Origin: Arthrobacter gallicola
GTDB taxonomy: Bacteria > Actinomycetota > Actinomycetes > Actinomycetales > Micrococcaceae
Direction of reading: 5' to 3'
NCBI RefSeq assembly: GCF_014836775.1
Contig: NZ_JACSQD010000003.1
Span: 306,031 to 370,030 of the forward strand
Length of the DNA stretch: 64,000 nt
Shown here: piece after piece, positions 26,625 to 35,949 of the stretch
Numbering within the stretch: position 1 is the first letter of the stretch
Layout: each line of letters starts with the position of its first letter
Made by a program: the position numbers and the translations under genes
Notes under the pieces: model-generated
The model's database searches: none
Told to the model about the DNA's origin: nothing
The model's input: the letters and a program-made list of their open reading frames with translations, nothing else

Positions 26625-26885
26625 CTAGGCGTCTGCCGCTTTCTCCCAGGGCATTGTGGAATCCATGGGCATCGCGGACCTGGCAGCTGCGGCTTTGCGG
26701 TACGCGCCGGCAATGTACTCCTCCAGCTTGGCTGACTCCACCCGCCATTGTCCTCTTCCGCCAACCTGGATTGCCGGCAGTTCCCCCGACCGGACCAGTG
26801 CATACGTCTGGGACGAGGAAATGTTCAGGACCTCGCCAACATCGGCGAGGGTGAGGAACCGCTTCTCATTCATCGTGCCCACCAT
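26625..26885 (-). CDS. Helix-turn-helix excisionase/BldC-like DNA-binding protein
   Basis: An 86-residue protein with a winged helix of the MerR/excisionase type: FLTLADVGEVLNISSSQTYALVRSGELPAIQVGGRGQWRV. It has no integrase or phage partner nearby, so it is more likely a chromosomal regulator than a phage excisionase. AAAGGG lies 4 bases before ATG 26885; an alternative ATG is at 26873. It converges with the preceding plus-strand gene and diverges from the SAF-domain gene, so it may regulate that pair; untested. Confidence 0.8.
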   Translation of the reverse strand: MVGTMNEKRFLTLADVGEVLNISSSQTYALVRSGELPAIQVGGRGQWRVESAKLEEYIAGAYRKAAAARSAMPMDSTMPWEKAADA

Positions 26886-27058
26886 CGAACCCTTTCCAGC
26901 AATCAGCCGCTGCTGCCCTAGTCTGCCACCGCAGAACCAGCCCGGCGCACGTTATCCACATTTTGGGACCATCACCCGTTCCCATCCTGCACGTTCCACG
27001 TCACAATGGCGTCCAACACTCCGCGGGGAATCCAACGGGAGCACAAACAGGGGGAAAG

Positions 27059-27706
27059 ATGAGTCTCAAGACGGCGGCGCCCGCAGCGCCTGTCCAGCGC
27101 CTCAGGAAACCGTCGTGGAAGGATCCGCGGCTGCTGCTCGGACTGCTGCTGGTCCTCGGCTCCGTTGCCGGGGTCACCGCCCTGATGAGCAGTCAGGACC
27201 AGACCACGCAGGTATGGACCGCAGGACGGGACCTGCCCGTCGGAACCCAGCTGCAGACGGCCGATTTTCAAGTGGTTTCAGTCCGCCTCGGTGACGCGGC
27301 GGGCGCCTATCTGCGCGCGGATGAACCGCTGCCGGAAAACACCGTGGCCGGGGGACTGATCCGTAAGGGCGAACTCATCGCCCGGGCTGACTTGTCTACG
27401 GCGGACCGGCTGGACCGAAAGCCGTTTGGGCTGGACGTCGAAACACCGCTTCCCTCCGGGATCAAGCCGGGGGACCGGATTGATGTCTGGGCATCGATGC
27501 CGGACGGCAGAAATGGTTACGGCGAACCCCGGCGCCTGCTGGAAGCCGCGGAGATCTCCGAAATATCGGTCTCGGAGTCGGTCATCGCCGGATCAGACTC
27601 GACCCGTCTCCTGGTGCTTGTGGAGGACCCGGATCTGCCAGGACTCCTCGGTGCCCTGTCCAACCAGGCGAAAATTGCCGTTGTGCCGAATCCTTCAGCC
27701 GGATGA
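27059..27706 (+). CDS. SAF-domain membrane protein (CpaB/FlgA-like)
   Basis: A 215-residue protein with one N-terminal transmembrane helix (about residues 27-44, LLLGLLLVLGSVAGVTAL) and an extracytoplasmic SAF domain (QVWTAGRDLPVGTQLQTADF). SAF domains occur in CpaB of Tad pilus systems and in FlgA. GGGGGAAAG precedes ATG 27059. The stop overlaps the start of the CpaE/MinD-like ATPase gene (ATGA). No other Tad pilus genes (secretin, pilin, TadA ATPase) are visible in the window, so assignment as a pilus part is open. Confidence 0.8.
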   Translation: MSLKTAAPAAPVQRLRKPSWKDPRLLLGLLLVLGSVAGVTALMSSQDQTTQVWTAGRDLPVGTQLQTADFQVVSVRLGDAAGAYLRADEPLPENTVAGGLIRKGELIARADLSTADRLDRKPFGLDVETPLPSGIKPGDRIDVWASMPDGRNGYGEPRRLLEAAEISEISVSESVIAGSDSTRLLVLVEDPDLPGLLGALSNQAKIAVVPNPSAG

Positions 27707-29010
27707 GCACCATCCCCATTGTCACCTCAGGCACCGGCACCGCCGCACTGGTTCAGGGGCTGGAGCGGCTGCAGGGACCCGTAACCGTCATCCGCCGCTG
27801 CGGGGAACTCACGGAACTTATTGCCGCCTGCCAAAGCGGAATGGCGCGTGCCGCAATTGTCGACGACGACGCCGGTGAGCTCACCGCCAGCCTGGCTGAA
27901 CGCCTCGCGGCTGCTGGAGTGGCACTGGTTGTCCTGGCAGACGACGACGAGACCAAAGCGCGGCTGGAAACGCTCGGGATCCAGCATGCGCCCCGGTCGC
28001 TGGAATCCACGGAACTCGCGGCTCTGGTGGCCGAGGCCGTAGCCGGGCATCAGGAGCGCTTTGCCGCCCGCGGCAGTGCTTCGTCCCTGGCTGATCCGGC
28101 AGAGACTCTGCGCCGGTGGGAACTGGCGGGCCGGGAAACGGAACCGGCGGAGCCGTTACCGGAGAGCCGGGGCACGCTGGTGGCCGTCTGGGGGCCAGCC
28201 GGTGCGCCCGGACGCACCACCCTCGCTGTGAACCTGGCAGCAGAAGCCGCGGCTGCGGGCAGCCGGGTACTGCTGATTGATGCAGACACGTACGCGCCGA
28301 GCATTGCGGCAGGTCTGGGTTTGACCGAGGAGTCTGCCGGTGTGGCCCAGGCCTGCCGGCTTGCGGACCAGGGGCTGCTGGACCCGGTGTCACTGACCGG
28401 TTCCGGGGTTTCGGTGGAGATCAAAGGACAGCGGATGACGGTCCTGACCGGGATCACCCGCTCGGACCGCTGGCTGGAGATCCGCGGAACGGCGCTGGGC
28501 CGTGTGCTGGAACAGTCCCGTGGGGTTGCCGACATTACCGTGGTGGACTGCGGATTCAGCGTCGAAGCAGACGAGGAGCTGAGTTTCGACACCATGGCGC
28601 CGCGCCGAAACGCCGCTACGCTGACCGCCCTGGAACATGCCGATACCGTCTATGCGGTGGGGGCAGCCGACCCTGTCGGGGTTCCGCGCCTGGTCAGGGC
28701 GCTCGCAGAGCTGGAAACCGCCGTTCCTGGGGTCTCACCGCTGGTTGTGCTGAACAAGGTCCGGCGTTCCGCCGCGGGCCGGAGTCCGGAACGGCAGCTC
28801 AGCCAGGCCTGGGAACGTTTCGGCCCCGGGAAAATCGATGCTTTCCTCCCGGCGGACTGGGACGCCGCTGACGCAGCCCTCCTTGCCGGCGCGGCGCTCC
28901 TGGAGGCTGCACCGGCGTCGCCGCTTCGCAGCGCCATCGCGGCCCTCGCCAATGTTCCGGCGGGTTCCCGCCGCGGGAGCCGCCGGCGCTGGCGGGCGGG
29001 CGCAAAATAA
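27703..29010 (+). CDS. MinD/ParA-like ATPase (CpaE-like)
   Basis: A 435-residue protein. The N-terminal ~150 residues resemble a degenerate receiver-like domain, as in CpaE. The P-loop ATPase domain starts near residue 165 with a deviant Walker A (GPAGAPGRTTLAVNLA), then the VLLIDADTYAPSIA switch segment and the VVDCGFS Walker B-like segment. The C-terminus is Arg-rich (SRRGSRRRWRAG), possibly for membrane or nucleic acid contact. It overlaps the SAF-domain gene by 4 bp. Together the pair looks like CpaB-CpaE, but a septum-site or envelope-positioning role is equally possible. Confidence 0.82.
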   Translation: MSTIPIVTSGTGTAALVQGLERLQGPVTVIRRCGELTELIAACQSGMARAAIVDDDAGELTASLAERLAAAGVALVVLADDDETKARLETLGIQHAPRSLESTELAALVAEAVAGHQERFAARGSASSLADPAETLRRWELAGRETEPAEPLPESRGTLVAVWGPAGAPGRTTLAVNLAAEAAAAGSRVLLIDADTYAPSIAAGLGLTEESAGVAQACRLADQGLLDPVSLTGSGVSVEIKGQRMTVLTGITRSDRWLEIRGTALGRVLEQSRGVADITVVDCGFSVEADEELSFDTMAPRRNAATLTALEHADTVYAVGAADPVGVPRLVRALAELETAVPGVSPLVVLNKVRRSAAGRSPERQLSQAWERFGPGKIDAFLPADWDAADAALLAGAALLEAAPASPLRSAIAALANVPAGSRRGSRRRWRAGAK

Positions 29011-29098
29011 ACTTTTCATTGCCAAAGGGATAGGCTCGTAACAAACGGGCCGCAATGGGGCGGTTCGTATCAAGCGGCGATTTTCGGAGGCGTATTAA

Positions 29099-32000
29099 AT
29101 GTCGTCTGGGTCCAACACCACGGATCTTTCCAGTTCGAGTACTTCCCTTGAGGAGTTCATCGGGAACTATTACGAGCATCTGGCGGCTGAAGACGCCGAG
29201 CTGTATCCGCAGGAGGTCCTCAGGGAACGGGCGGAACAGCACCGGGCTCTTGCCTGGACCCGTCCGGAAGGCACGGCCGCCGTAGATATTTTTGATCAGG
29301 GTGACGCCAGCGTTATCCAGATCGTCACCGACGACATGCCGTTCCTGGTTGATTCCGTGACGGCAGAAATTGTCCGGCAGAACTGCGCCATCCGGCTGGT
29401 GGTACACCCGACGTTCCTGGCCGCCCGCGACCGCGAAAGCGATACCCTGCAGCAGGTGCGCCGGGTCCCTTCGGCCGCCGGCGTCTCCAGTGGCGACACG
29501 GCGGCGCTGCCGAACATCTCAGGCCTGCTGACCGGGGGAAACCAGACTGCGCGGATCGAATCCTGGATCGCCGTCGAAGTTCCCCGGCTCACCGATGTTG
29601 ACCGCCGTGATGCCATGATCAACGGCCTCGAACGGGTCCTCTCCGACGTCCGCGTTGCTGTTGGCGACTGGGCCGAAATGCGGTCGAAAGTCCATGAAAT
29701 CGCCGGGGAGCTCGATTCGATTACCGGCGCTGCCGATATCCCGGATCTGCAGCAGGCCCACGAACTTCTGACCTGGCTGGACAACGGTAACTTCACGTTC
29801 CTGGGCTACCGCGAATACGACCTGATCGAGGAAAACGGCGAAGACGTGCTCCGGGCCTCCTCGGGCACCGGCATGGGCCTGCTGCGCCGCAGCTCGGAAG
29901 CCGGAAAAGTGCAGCACCTGACCGCTGCCGGGAAAGCGAAGGCCCGCGAAAAGCGTGCCCTCGTGATTACCAAAGCAAACTCGCGTTCTACGGTCCACCG
30001 TGCGGCTTACTTCGACTACATCGGGATCAAGCGGTTCGATGCGGAGGGAAACGTCAACGGCGAGCGCCGGTTCATCGGCCTGTTCGCCACCGGCGCCTAC
30101 ACGGGATCGGTCCGGAACATTCCCATCCTGCGGGACAAGGTGAAAGCCGTGATGCACCGCGCCGGCTTCCCGACGGACTCACACTCCGGAAAGGATCTCC
30201 TTGCCATCCTGGAGACTTTCCCGCGGGATGAGCTCTTCCAGATCGAGGTTGATGCCCTGCTGGAAACGGCACGGGGAATCCTGCGGCTGCAGGAACGGCG
30301 CCGGACCCGGCTCTTCCTGCGCCCCGATGTCTACGGCCGCTTTATGTCGGCGCTGGTGTTCCTTCCCCGTGACCGCTACACCACCTCGGTCCGGCTGCGC
30401 ATCCAGGACGAACTCCGCTCGACGTTTAATGCCGAGTCGATCGACTACGAAGCACGGCTGACGGAGTCTGCCCTGGCGCGGCTCTTCTTCCGCATCCGGC
30501 TGCCCAAGGGCGTGGAAATTGCCGACGTCGATGCCGCGGCGCTGGAGCGCCGGCTGGTCAGTGCCACCCGGTCCTGGCCCGAAGGTATCAACGAAGTTCT
30601 CCGCGGCAAGCTGGACCGCGAGCAGGCGGAGAAGCTGTCCGCGCTCTGGGGCGACGCCTTCCCAATGGACTACCGGGTCGCATACGAGGTGGAGGATGCG
30701 CTCGAAGACATCGCACGCTTTGAGGACCGGCTGCAGAACCCGGATACCGCGCCGGAGCTGTTCGTCTACACCCCGGCAGGATCTGCTGACGGCGCCGACG
30801 CGCGGCTGAAACTGTATCTGCTGGAGCCGCGGTCCCTGACCCAGATTCTGCCCTTCCTGCACAACCTCGGACTCAAGGTGCTCGATGAGCGTCCCTTTGA
30901 GATCCGCCGCCAGGACGGCGTCGAACTCTTCCTCTATGACTTCGGACTGGATTATCCGGCAGGGGTGGATCCCCTGAAGACCGGCAACCTGCTCGCTGAG
31001 GCCTTCCGGGCCGGCAGCTCGGGTGCCAGCGAATCGGATGAGTTCGACAGACTGGTCCTCGGCCAGAACCTTGGCTGGCGGCAGGTCGTGATCTTCCGCA
31101 GCTATGCCAAGTACATGCGGCAGATGGGCAATACGAACTCCTACGGATTTATGTCAGACACCCTGATGGCCAATCCGAGGGTGACCGCTGCCCTTGTCCG
31201 GCTGTTCAGGGCGCGGTTCGACCCGGACACCGAAGACACCCTGCGCAGTGATGAAGTCGCATCAGCGCGGGCGGAGCTCGAGGCAGGCCTGGAACAGGTT
31301 CCCACGCTGGACGCCGACCGTGTCCTGCGCACATTCGCCAACCTGATTGAGGCAACCCTGCGGACCAACTTCTACCAGGGCAAGTCCTATGTGAGCAGCA
31401 AACTCGATACCGAATCCATCGGCGGTGCGCCCTTCCCCAGGCCGAAGTACGAAATCTGGGTTTATTCACCACGGGTTGAAGGCGTCCATCTGCGCTTCGG
31501 CGAGGTGGCCCGCGGCGGGCTGCGCTGGTCGGACCGCCGCGAGGACTTCCGCACGGAGATCCTTGGCCTGGTCAAGGCCCAGACCGTAAAGAACGCCGTT
31601 ATCGTTCCGACCGGTGCCAAGGGCGGCTTCTACGCCAAGCAGCTGCCCGATCCCGCCGAGGACCGCGGCGCCTGGATGGAAGAAGGCAAGGAGAGCTACC
31701 GCACGTTCATCCGCGGACTGCTGGACATCACCGACAACGTGGTGGTCACGGCGGACGGCGAGCAGATCGTTCCGCCGCAGCGGGTGGTCCGGCATGACGG
31801 TGACGACAGCTACCTGGTTGTCGCCGCAGACAAGGGCACGGCGTCGTTCTCGGATACCGCCAACGCGCTTTCCGCCGAATACGGTTTCTGGCTGGGCGAT
31901 GCGTTCGCTTCCGGCGGCTCCATCGGCTACGACCACAAGGCCATGGGAATCACGGCCCGCGGTGCGTGGGAATCGGTGAAGCGGCACTTCAGCGAACTGG

Positions 32001-33934
32001 GGGTCGACACCCAGAGCGAAGATTTCACCGTCGCCGGCGTCGGCGACATGAGCGGCGATGTCTTCGGCAACGGGATGCTGCTCTCCGAGCACATCAAGCT
32101 TGTGGCCGCGTTTGACCACCGGCATGTCTTCCTGGACCCGAATCCGGATGCTGCGCGTTCCCACGCCGAACGCCGCCGGCTGTTTGAACTCCCGCGTTCT
32201 TCGTGGGCCGACTACGATGAGTCGCTCATCAGCGAAGGCGGCGGCGTCTACCCGCGCCAGGCCAAGAGCATCCCGGTCAGCGCCCAGGTGCGCGAAGTCC
32301 TGGGGCTTGACGCCGGAGTGACCCGGCTGAGCCCGCCGGAACTGCTGCGGGCCATCCTCAAGGCACCCGTTGACCTGCTGTACAACGGCGGAATCGGCAC
32401 CTACATCAAATCCTCCGCTGAGACGAACGCCGAAGTGGGGGACAAAGCCAATGACGGAATCCGGATCGACGGCAGGGACGTCCGCGCCAAGGTAATCGGC
32501 GAGGGCGGCAACCTCGGCATGACCCAGCGCGGACGCATCGAAGCGGCGCTGGCCGGCGTCATCCTCAACACGGATGCGATTGACAACTCTGCCGGGGTGG
32601 ACTGCTCCGACCACGAAGTCAACATCAAGATCTTCGTTGACCGGATGGTCGCTGCCGGGCGCCTCGATCCCGCGGAACGCCCGGATTTCCTGCACTCGAT
32701 GACTGACGAAGTCGGGCGCCTGGTACTCCAGGACAACATCGACCAGAACATGCTGCTCCTGAACGACCGGCAGCACGTTGTCGAGTGGAGCCCCAGCTTT
32801 GAACGGCTGATGGACTGGCTCGAAGAGCGTGCCGGACTGGACCGCCAGCTTGAAGCGCTCCCGACCAACGAGGAACTGCGGGCCCGGCTGGCGGAGGGGC
32901 ACGGACTCACGGCTCCTGAGCTTGCCGTCCTGGCTGCATACGCCAAGATCGAACTCTCCCGGGCACTGACCGACTCGGATCTGGCCGACGACCCGTACTT
33001 CCGCGGCACCCTGCGCAGCTACTTCCCCAAGCAGCTGGTTGAACGATTCGAAGATCAGCTGGACAGCCACCCGCTGCGGCGGGAGATCATCTCCACGATC
33101 GTCGCCAACGACATGATCAACATCGGCGGCATCACCTTCGCCTTCCGGGTGATGGAGGAAACCTCCGCCGGTGAAGCAACAGTTGCCCGCGCCTTCAGCG
33201 CGCTGCGGGAGATCTATGCAATTGACGACGTCGTTGCCGCCCTGGGCGGGCTGCCGGCAAGTTTCCCCACGGAAACCTGGACCACCATCCACCTCGACAT
33301 GCGGCGTTTGCTGGACCGCGCCGTGCGCTGGTTCGTAAACCATGTTGGCAGCGGCAGCTCGATCGATGAGGATATTGCCGCGTTCAAACCGATCGTGGAA
33401 CCCCTGCGCAAGGACCTGCTGCGCTTTATGCGCGGCGGTGACCGTAAGCGGGTCGAAGCCGCAATGGAAACGGCCGCTGCCTGGGACCTTCCCGAAGGGC
33501 TCGGCTCCTACTGGGCCGAACAGTTCGAGAGTTACGGCCTGCTCGACGTCGCGCTGGCAAGCCGCCAGGTCGACGAGCCGGTGGAGAGCATCGCCGCGGT
33601 GTACTACGCGGTGTATGACCGCTACGGAATCGATGACCTGCTGGAACGGATCACCAAGCTTCCCCGCGGTGACCGCTGGCAGGCGCTGGCCCGGGCAGCG
33701 CTTCGGGACGACCTGTATTCAACCGTCGCGGACATGACCGTGGCGGCGCTGCAGGCCACACCGTCAATGGCCGGCGGGGACCCGGTGGAACGGCTGGAGG
33801 CCTGGGAGCGTGAAAACTCCGAGAACCTTGAGCGGGCCACAAAGATGTTCGCCGAAGTGAACGAGCTGGAACAGGATGACATGGCTTCACTGTCGGTCGC
33901 CCTGCGGCTGCTGCGCTCGATTGTCAGGCGCTGA
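29099..33934 (+). CDS. gdh: NAD-specific glutamate dehydrogenase, large (L_180) type
   Basis: A 1611-residue enzyme that deaminates glutamate to 2-oxoglutarate with NAD. The length fits the very large GDH class known from Streptomyces and mycobacteria. An N-terminal regulatory half is followed by the catalytic core: ARGGLRWSDRREDFRTEILG, then KNAVIVPTGAKGGF with the substrate lysine, and the dinucleotide fold around VAGVGDMSGDVFGNGML. CGGAGG precedes ATG 29099. In mycobacteria this enzyme is controlled by the FHA protein GarA, which is not in this window. It is followed 13 bp later by pdtaS on the same strand. Confidence 0.95.
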   Translation: MSSGSNTTDLSSSSTSLEEFIGNYYEHLAAEDAELYPQEVLRERAEQHRALAWTRPEGTAAVDIFDQGDASVIQIVTDDMPFLVDSVTAEIVRQNCAIRLVVHPTFLAARDRESDTLQQVRRVPSAAGVSSGDTAALPNISGLLTGGNQTARIESWIAVEVPRLTDVDRRDAMINGLERVLSDVRVAVGDWAEMRSKVHEIAGELDSITGAADIPDLQQAHELLTWLDNGNFTFLGYREYDLIEENGEDVLRASSGTGMGLLRRSSEAGKVQHLTAAGKAKAREKRALVITKANSRSTVHRAAYFDYIGIKRFDAEGNVNGERRFIGLFATGAYTGSVRNIPILRDKVKAVMHRAGFPTDSHSGKDLLAILETFPRDELFQIEVDALLETARGILRLQERRRTRLFLRPDVYGRFMSALVFLPRDRYTTSVRLRIQDELRSTFNAESIDYEARLTESALARLFFRIRLPKGVEIADVDAAALERRLVSATRSWPEGINEVLRGKLDREQAEKLSALWGDAFPMDYRVAYEVEDALEDIARFEDRLQNPDTAPELFVYTPAGSADGADARLKLYLLEPRSLTQILPFLHNLGLKVLDERPFEIRRQDGVELFLYDFGLDYPAGVDPLKTGNLLAEAFRAGSSGASESDEFDRLVLGQNLGWRQVVIFRSYAKYMRQMGNTNSYGFMSDTLMANPRVTAALVRLFRARFDPDTEDTLRSDEVASARAELEAGLEQVPTLDADRVLRTFANLIEATLRTNFYQGKSYVSSKLDTESIGGAPFPRPKYEIWVYSPRVEGVHLRFGEVARGGLRWSDRREDFRTEILGLVKAQTVKNAVIVPTGAKGGFYAKQLPDPAEDRGAWMEEGKESYRTFIRGLLDITDNVVVTADGEQIVPPQRVVRHDGDDSYLVVAADKGTASFSDTANALSAEYGFWLGDAFASGGSIGYDHKAMGITARGAWESVKRHFSELGVDTQSEDFTVAGVGDMSGDVFGNGMLLSEHIKLVAAFDHRHVFLDPNPDAARSHAERRRLFELPRSSWADYDESLISEGGGVYPRQAKSIPVSAQVREVLGLDAGVTRLSPPELLRAILKAPVDLLYNGGIGTYIKSSAETNAEVGDKANDGIRIDGRDVRAKVIGEGGNLGMTQRGRIEAALAGVILNTDAIDNSAGVDCSDHEVNIKIFVDRMVAAGRLDPAERPDFLHSMTDEVGRLVLQDNIDQNMLLLNDRQHVVEWSPSFERLMDWLEERAGLDRQLEALPTNEELRARLAEGHGLTAPELAVLAAYAKIELSRALTDSDLADDPYFRGTLRSYFPKQLVERFEDQLDSHPLRREIISTIVANDMINIGGITFAFRVMEETSAGEATVARAFSALREIYAIDDVVAALGGLPASFPTETWTTIHLDMRRLLDRAVRWFVNHVGSGSSIDEDIAAFKPIVEPLRKDLLRFMRGGDRKRVEAAMETAAAWDLPEGLGSYWAEQFESYGLLDVALASRQVDEPVESIAAVYYAVYDRYGIDDLLERITKLPRGDRWQALARAALRDDLYSTVADMTVAALQATPSMAGGDPVERLEAWERENSENLERATKMFAEVNELEQDDMASLSVALRLLRSIVRR

Positions 33935-33947
33935 CGGAGTTTGGAAC

Positions 33948-35429
33948 ATGGCTATCTTTACTGATCCGATCAAGGAACACGCCGACTTCGCGCCCGGCGA
34001 CGCGGAGTGGCTGCACCTGCTGGTGGGCGACTGGCAGCTGGTGGCGGACCTCGCGTTCGCCGACCTGGCGCTCTGGTTTCCGCTTCCCGACGGCAGCTAC
34101 GTCGCGCTGGCGCATGCCAGGCCGTCGACGTCGCACACCGTTTTCCACAGCGACTTTGTGGGGGAGCGGATCCGGGGCGACCTGCAGCCCCTGGTCGATG
34201 CGGCGTGGAAGAGCCAATCCATCGAGCGGTCGAGTGAGACAAACTGGACCACCGACACGGCAATGCGGGTCGAAGCGATTCCCTTCGTCCGCAACGGCCG
34301 GACGCTCGCCGTCGTGACATCCCATATGGACCTCTCCAGCTCGCGGATGCCCTCGCGGCTGGAACTGACCTACCGCCAGTGCGCCTATGATCTGCTGCGG
34401 ATGGGGACCCTGGGACTGTGGCCGGACTTCGCGACGCCCACCGGTTCGCGCCGGGGTGCGCCGCGGGTGGGGGACGGGCTTATCCGGCTCGACGCCCAGG
34501 GAGTGGTGCAGTACGCCAGCCCCAACGGTGTCTCGGCCTTCCGCAGGCTCGGCGACATGGAATCGCTCGAGGGCCGGCCCCTGGCCGAAATCACGACGGC
34601 GCTGCTCAAGGACCGACGGATGGTCGACGAGACGCTGCCGCTGGTCGTGACCGGCCGGATGCCGTGGCGGACTGAAATCGAGTCCCGGGGTGTCAGCCTC
34701 TCGCTTCGCGCCATACCCCTGCGCGACGAAAAGGAGCGCTTTGGTGCACTGGTGCTGTGCCGCGATGTTTCTGAGCTCAGGCGGCGCGAGATGGAACTCG
34801 TCTCCAAGGACGCGACCATCCGCGAAATCCACCACCGGGTCAAGAACAACCTCCAGACGGTTGCTGCGCTCTTGCGGATGCAGTCCCGCCGGATGGAAAG
34901 CGAAGAGGGGAAGCTCGGTCTGGCCCAGGCCATGCGCCGGGTCTCCACCATCGCACTGGTGCACGAAACCCTGTCCCAGGGCCTGACCCAGAACGTGGAC
35001 TTCGACGAACTCATTGACCGGCAGTTCCGGCTATCGGCTGAGGTGGCGTCGCCGGCGCAGGGCGTGCGGACCGAGCGGCAGGGCACCTTTGGGGAACTGC
35101 CCAGCGATTTCGCCACCCCGCTGGCCCTGGTGATCAACGAACTGGTGACCAACGCCGTCGAACACGGTTTGTCCGGGCGCGAAGGGGGAACCGTGTGGCT
35201 CAGTGCCGAACGGCGCCGGGCGGAAGACGTTGAGGAAACCCTGGTGGTGACCATCTCCGACGACGGTGTTGGCCTTCCGGCAGGGCCGCGCAGCGAAGGA
35301 CTCGGCCTGCAAATCGTGCGGACCCTGGTCCAGAGCGAGCTGGCCGGGACCATTGCCTGGTCGCCGCGGCCCGGCGGAGGAACCCAAGTGACGATTGAGA
35401 TGGGGCTCGAGGGGGCCCGGCGCCGATAG
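33948..35429 (+). CDS. pdtaS: Sensor histidine kinase PdtaS
   Basis: A 493-residue soluble kinase. An N-terminal GAF-like domain (residues about 10-150) and a PAS domain (about 180-275) precede the HisKA_2 dimerisation helix with the phospho-acceptor in EIHHRVKNNLQT (His295/296). The HATPase follows (LVINELVTNAVEHG; SDDGVGLP; GLGLQIV). In mycobacteria PdtaS phosphorylates PdtaR, an ANTAR-domain antiterminator; PdtaR is not in this window. I start at ATG 33948, where the conserved domain begins. A strong terminator hairpin follows at 35446-35473. Confidence 0.92.
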   Translation: MAIFTDPIKEHADFAPGDAEWLHLLVGDWQLVADLAFADLALWFPLPDGSYVALAHARPSTSHTVFHSDFVGERIRGDLQPLVDAAWKSQSIERSSETNWTTDTAMRVEAIPFVRNGRTLAVVTSHMDLSSSRMPSRLELTYRQCAYDLLRMGTLGLWPDFATPTGSRRGAPRVGDGLIRLDAQGVVQYASPNGVSAFRRLGDMESLEGRPLAEITTALLKDRRMVDETLPLVVTGRMPWRTEIESRGVSLSLRAIPLRDEKERFGALVLCRDVSELRRREMELVSKDATIREIHHRVKNNLQTVAALLRMQSRRMESEEGKLGLAQAMRRVSTIALVHETLSQGLTQNVDFDELIDRQFRLSAEVASPAQGVRTERQGTFGELPSDFATPLALVINELVTNAVEHGLSGREGGTVWLSAERRRAEDVEETLVVTISDDGVGLPAGPRSEGLGLQIVRTLVQSELAGTIAWSPRPGGGTQVTIEMGLEGARRR

Positions 35430-35445
35430 GATTCCGGGAACAACG

Positions 35446-35473
35446 AAGGGCCGCTACTCAGGCAGCGGCCCTT
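35446..35473. terminator. Bidirectional terminator between pdtaS and whiB1
   Basis: A perfect 10-bp stem (AAGGGCCGCT paired with AGCGGCCCTT) with an 8-base loop lies between the convergent genes. The A/T bases at both stem ends let it serve either strand. Confidence 0.85.
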
Positions 35474-35548
35474 CGGATATCCCAGGCGGGGGGCGCCTGA
35501 GCAAGTCTTCTTTGGTTCAGTCAAGAACTCCGAGGTCCTTGTTGCTTC

Positions 35549-35797
35549 TTAGGAAGCCCGGCGTGCCCTTGCGGCACGGCGCTTCAGCGCACGGCGCTCG
35601 TCTTCACTCATGCCACCCCAGACCCCGGCATCCTGACCGGTTTCGATGGCCCACTGCAGGCAGGTATCGATAACCGGGCACCGGCGGCATACGCTCTTGG
35701 CCTCTTCAATCTGAAGAAGTGCCGGGCCGGTGTTTCCCACAGGGAAGAACAGCTCCGGATCCTTGTCCAGACACGCTGCGCGGCTCCGCCAATCCAT
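35549..35797 (-). CDS. whiB1: WhiB family iron-sulfur regulator, WhiB1 type
   Basis: An 82-residue regulator with a nitric-oxide-sensitive [4Fe-4S] cluster in the family. The four cluster cysteines are Cys9, Cys37, Cys40 and Cys46 (MDWRSRAAC; SVCRRCPVIDTC), followed by the GVWGG turn and a basic tail (RRALKRRAARARR). The sequence from MDWR matches WhiB1 closely, so I start at ATG 35797; a GTG at 35806 with GAGGAG just upstream would add three residues. WhiB1 is essential in M. tuberculosis and its gene is CRP-regulated there; a CRP-like site lies upstream here too. Confidence 0.93.
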   Translation of the reverse strand: MDWRSRAACLDKDPELFFPVGNTGPALLQIEEAKSVCRRCPVIDTCLQWAIETGQDAGVWGGMSEDERRALKRRAARARRAS

Positions 35798-35837
35798 GCT
35801 AATCACTATCTCCTCTGAAAAGTTGACTCCGTTTGTT

Positions 35838-35853
35838 TGTGAAAACATTCACG
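35838..35853. promoter_or_regulatory. CRP-like binding site upstream of whiB1
   Basis: TGTGA-AAACAT-TCACG matches the CRP consensus TGTGA-N6-TCACA at nine of ten defined bases. It is about 41 bases upstream of the whiB1 start. In M. tuberculosis, whiB1 is a known target of the CRP homologue Rv3676. Confidence 0.65.
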
Positions 35854-35870
35854 AGCAACCACAAACTAAA

Positions 35871-35888
35871 GGGGCCGGTTCCGGCCCC
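35871..35888. other. Perfect GC-rich hairpin upstream of whiB1
   Basis: GGGGCCGG and CCGGCCCC are separated by TT. Depending on the start of transcription it could lie in the whiB1 leader or upstream of its promoter; without a T run on either strand a terminator is unlikely. Confidence 0.55.
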
Positions 35889-35933
35889 TGATCCCCTCTA
35901 CAAGGGTGTCATGACAGCGAAACGCAAACAAGG

Positions 35934-35949
35934 GTTAACAAGCTGTTAA
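35934..35949. promoter_or_regulatory. GTTAAC direct repeat / dyad near whiB1
   Basis: GTTAAC-N5-GTTAA can be read as an 11-bp direct repeat, and TTAACA-AGC-TGTTAA as an inverted repeat. It is an AT-rich island about 140 bases upstream of whiB1 and could be a regulator site or part of a promoter. Confidence 0.4.

Noticed and set aside
26625..26885. Excisionase-like HTH protein as a sign of a prophage or integrative element
   Set aside because: No integrase, attachment-site duplication or phage gene is near, and the neighbouring genes are typical chromosomal ones.
31466..33343. 625-codon open frame on the minus strand
   Set aside because: It lies wholly antisense to the glutamate dehydrogenase core, has no family resemblance and is a shadow of high-GC codon use.
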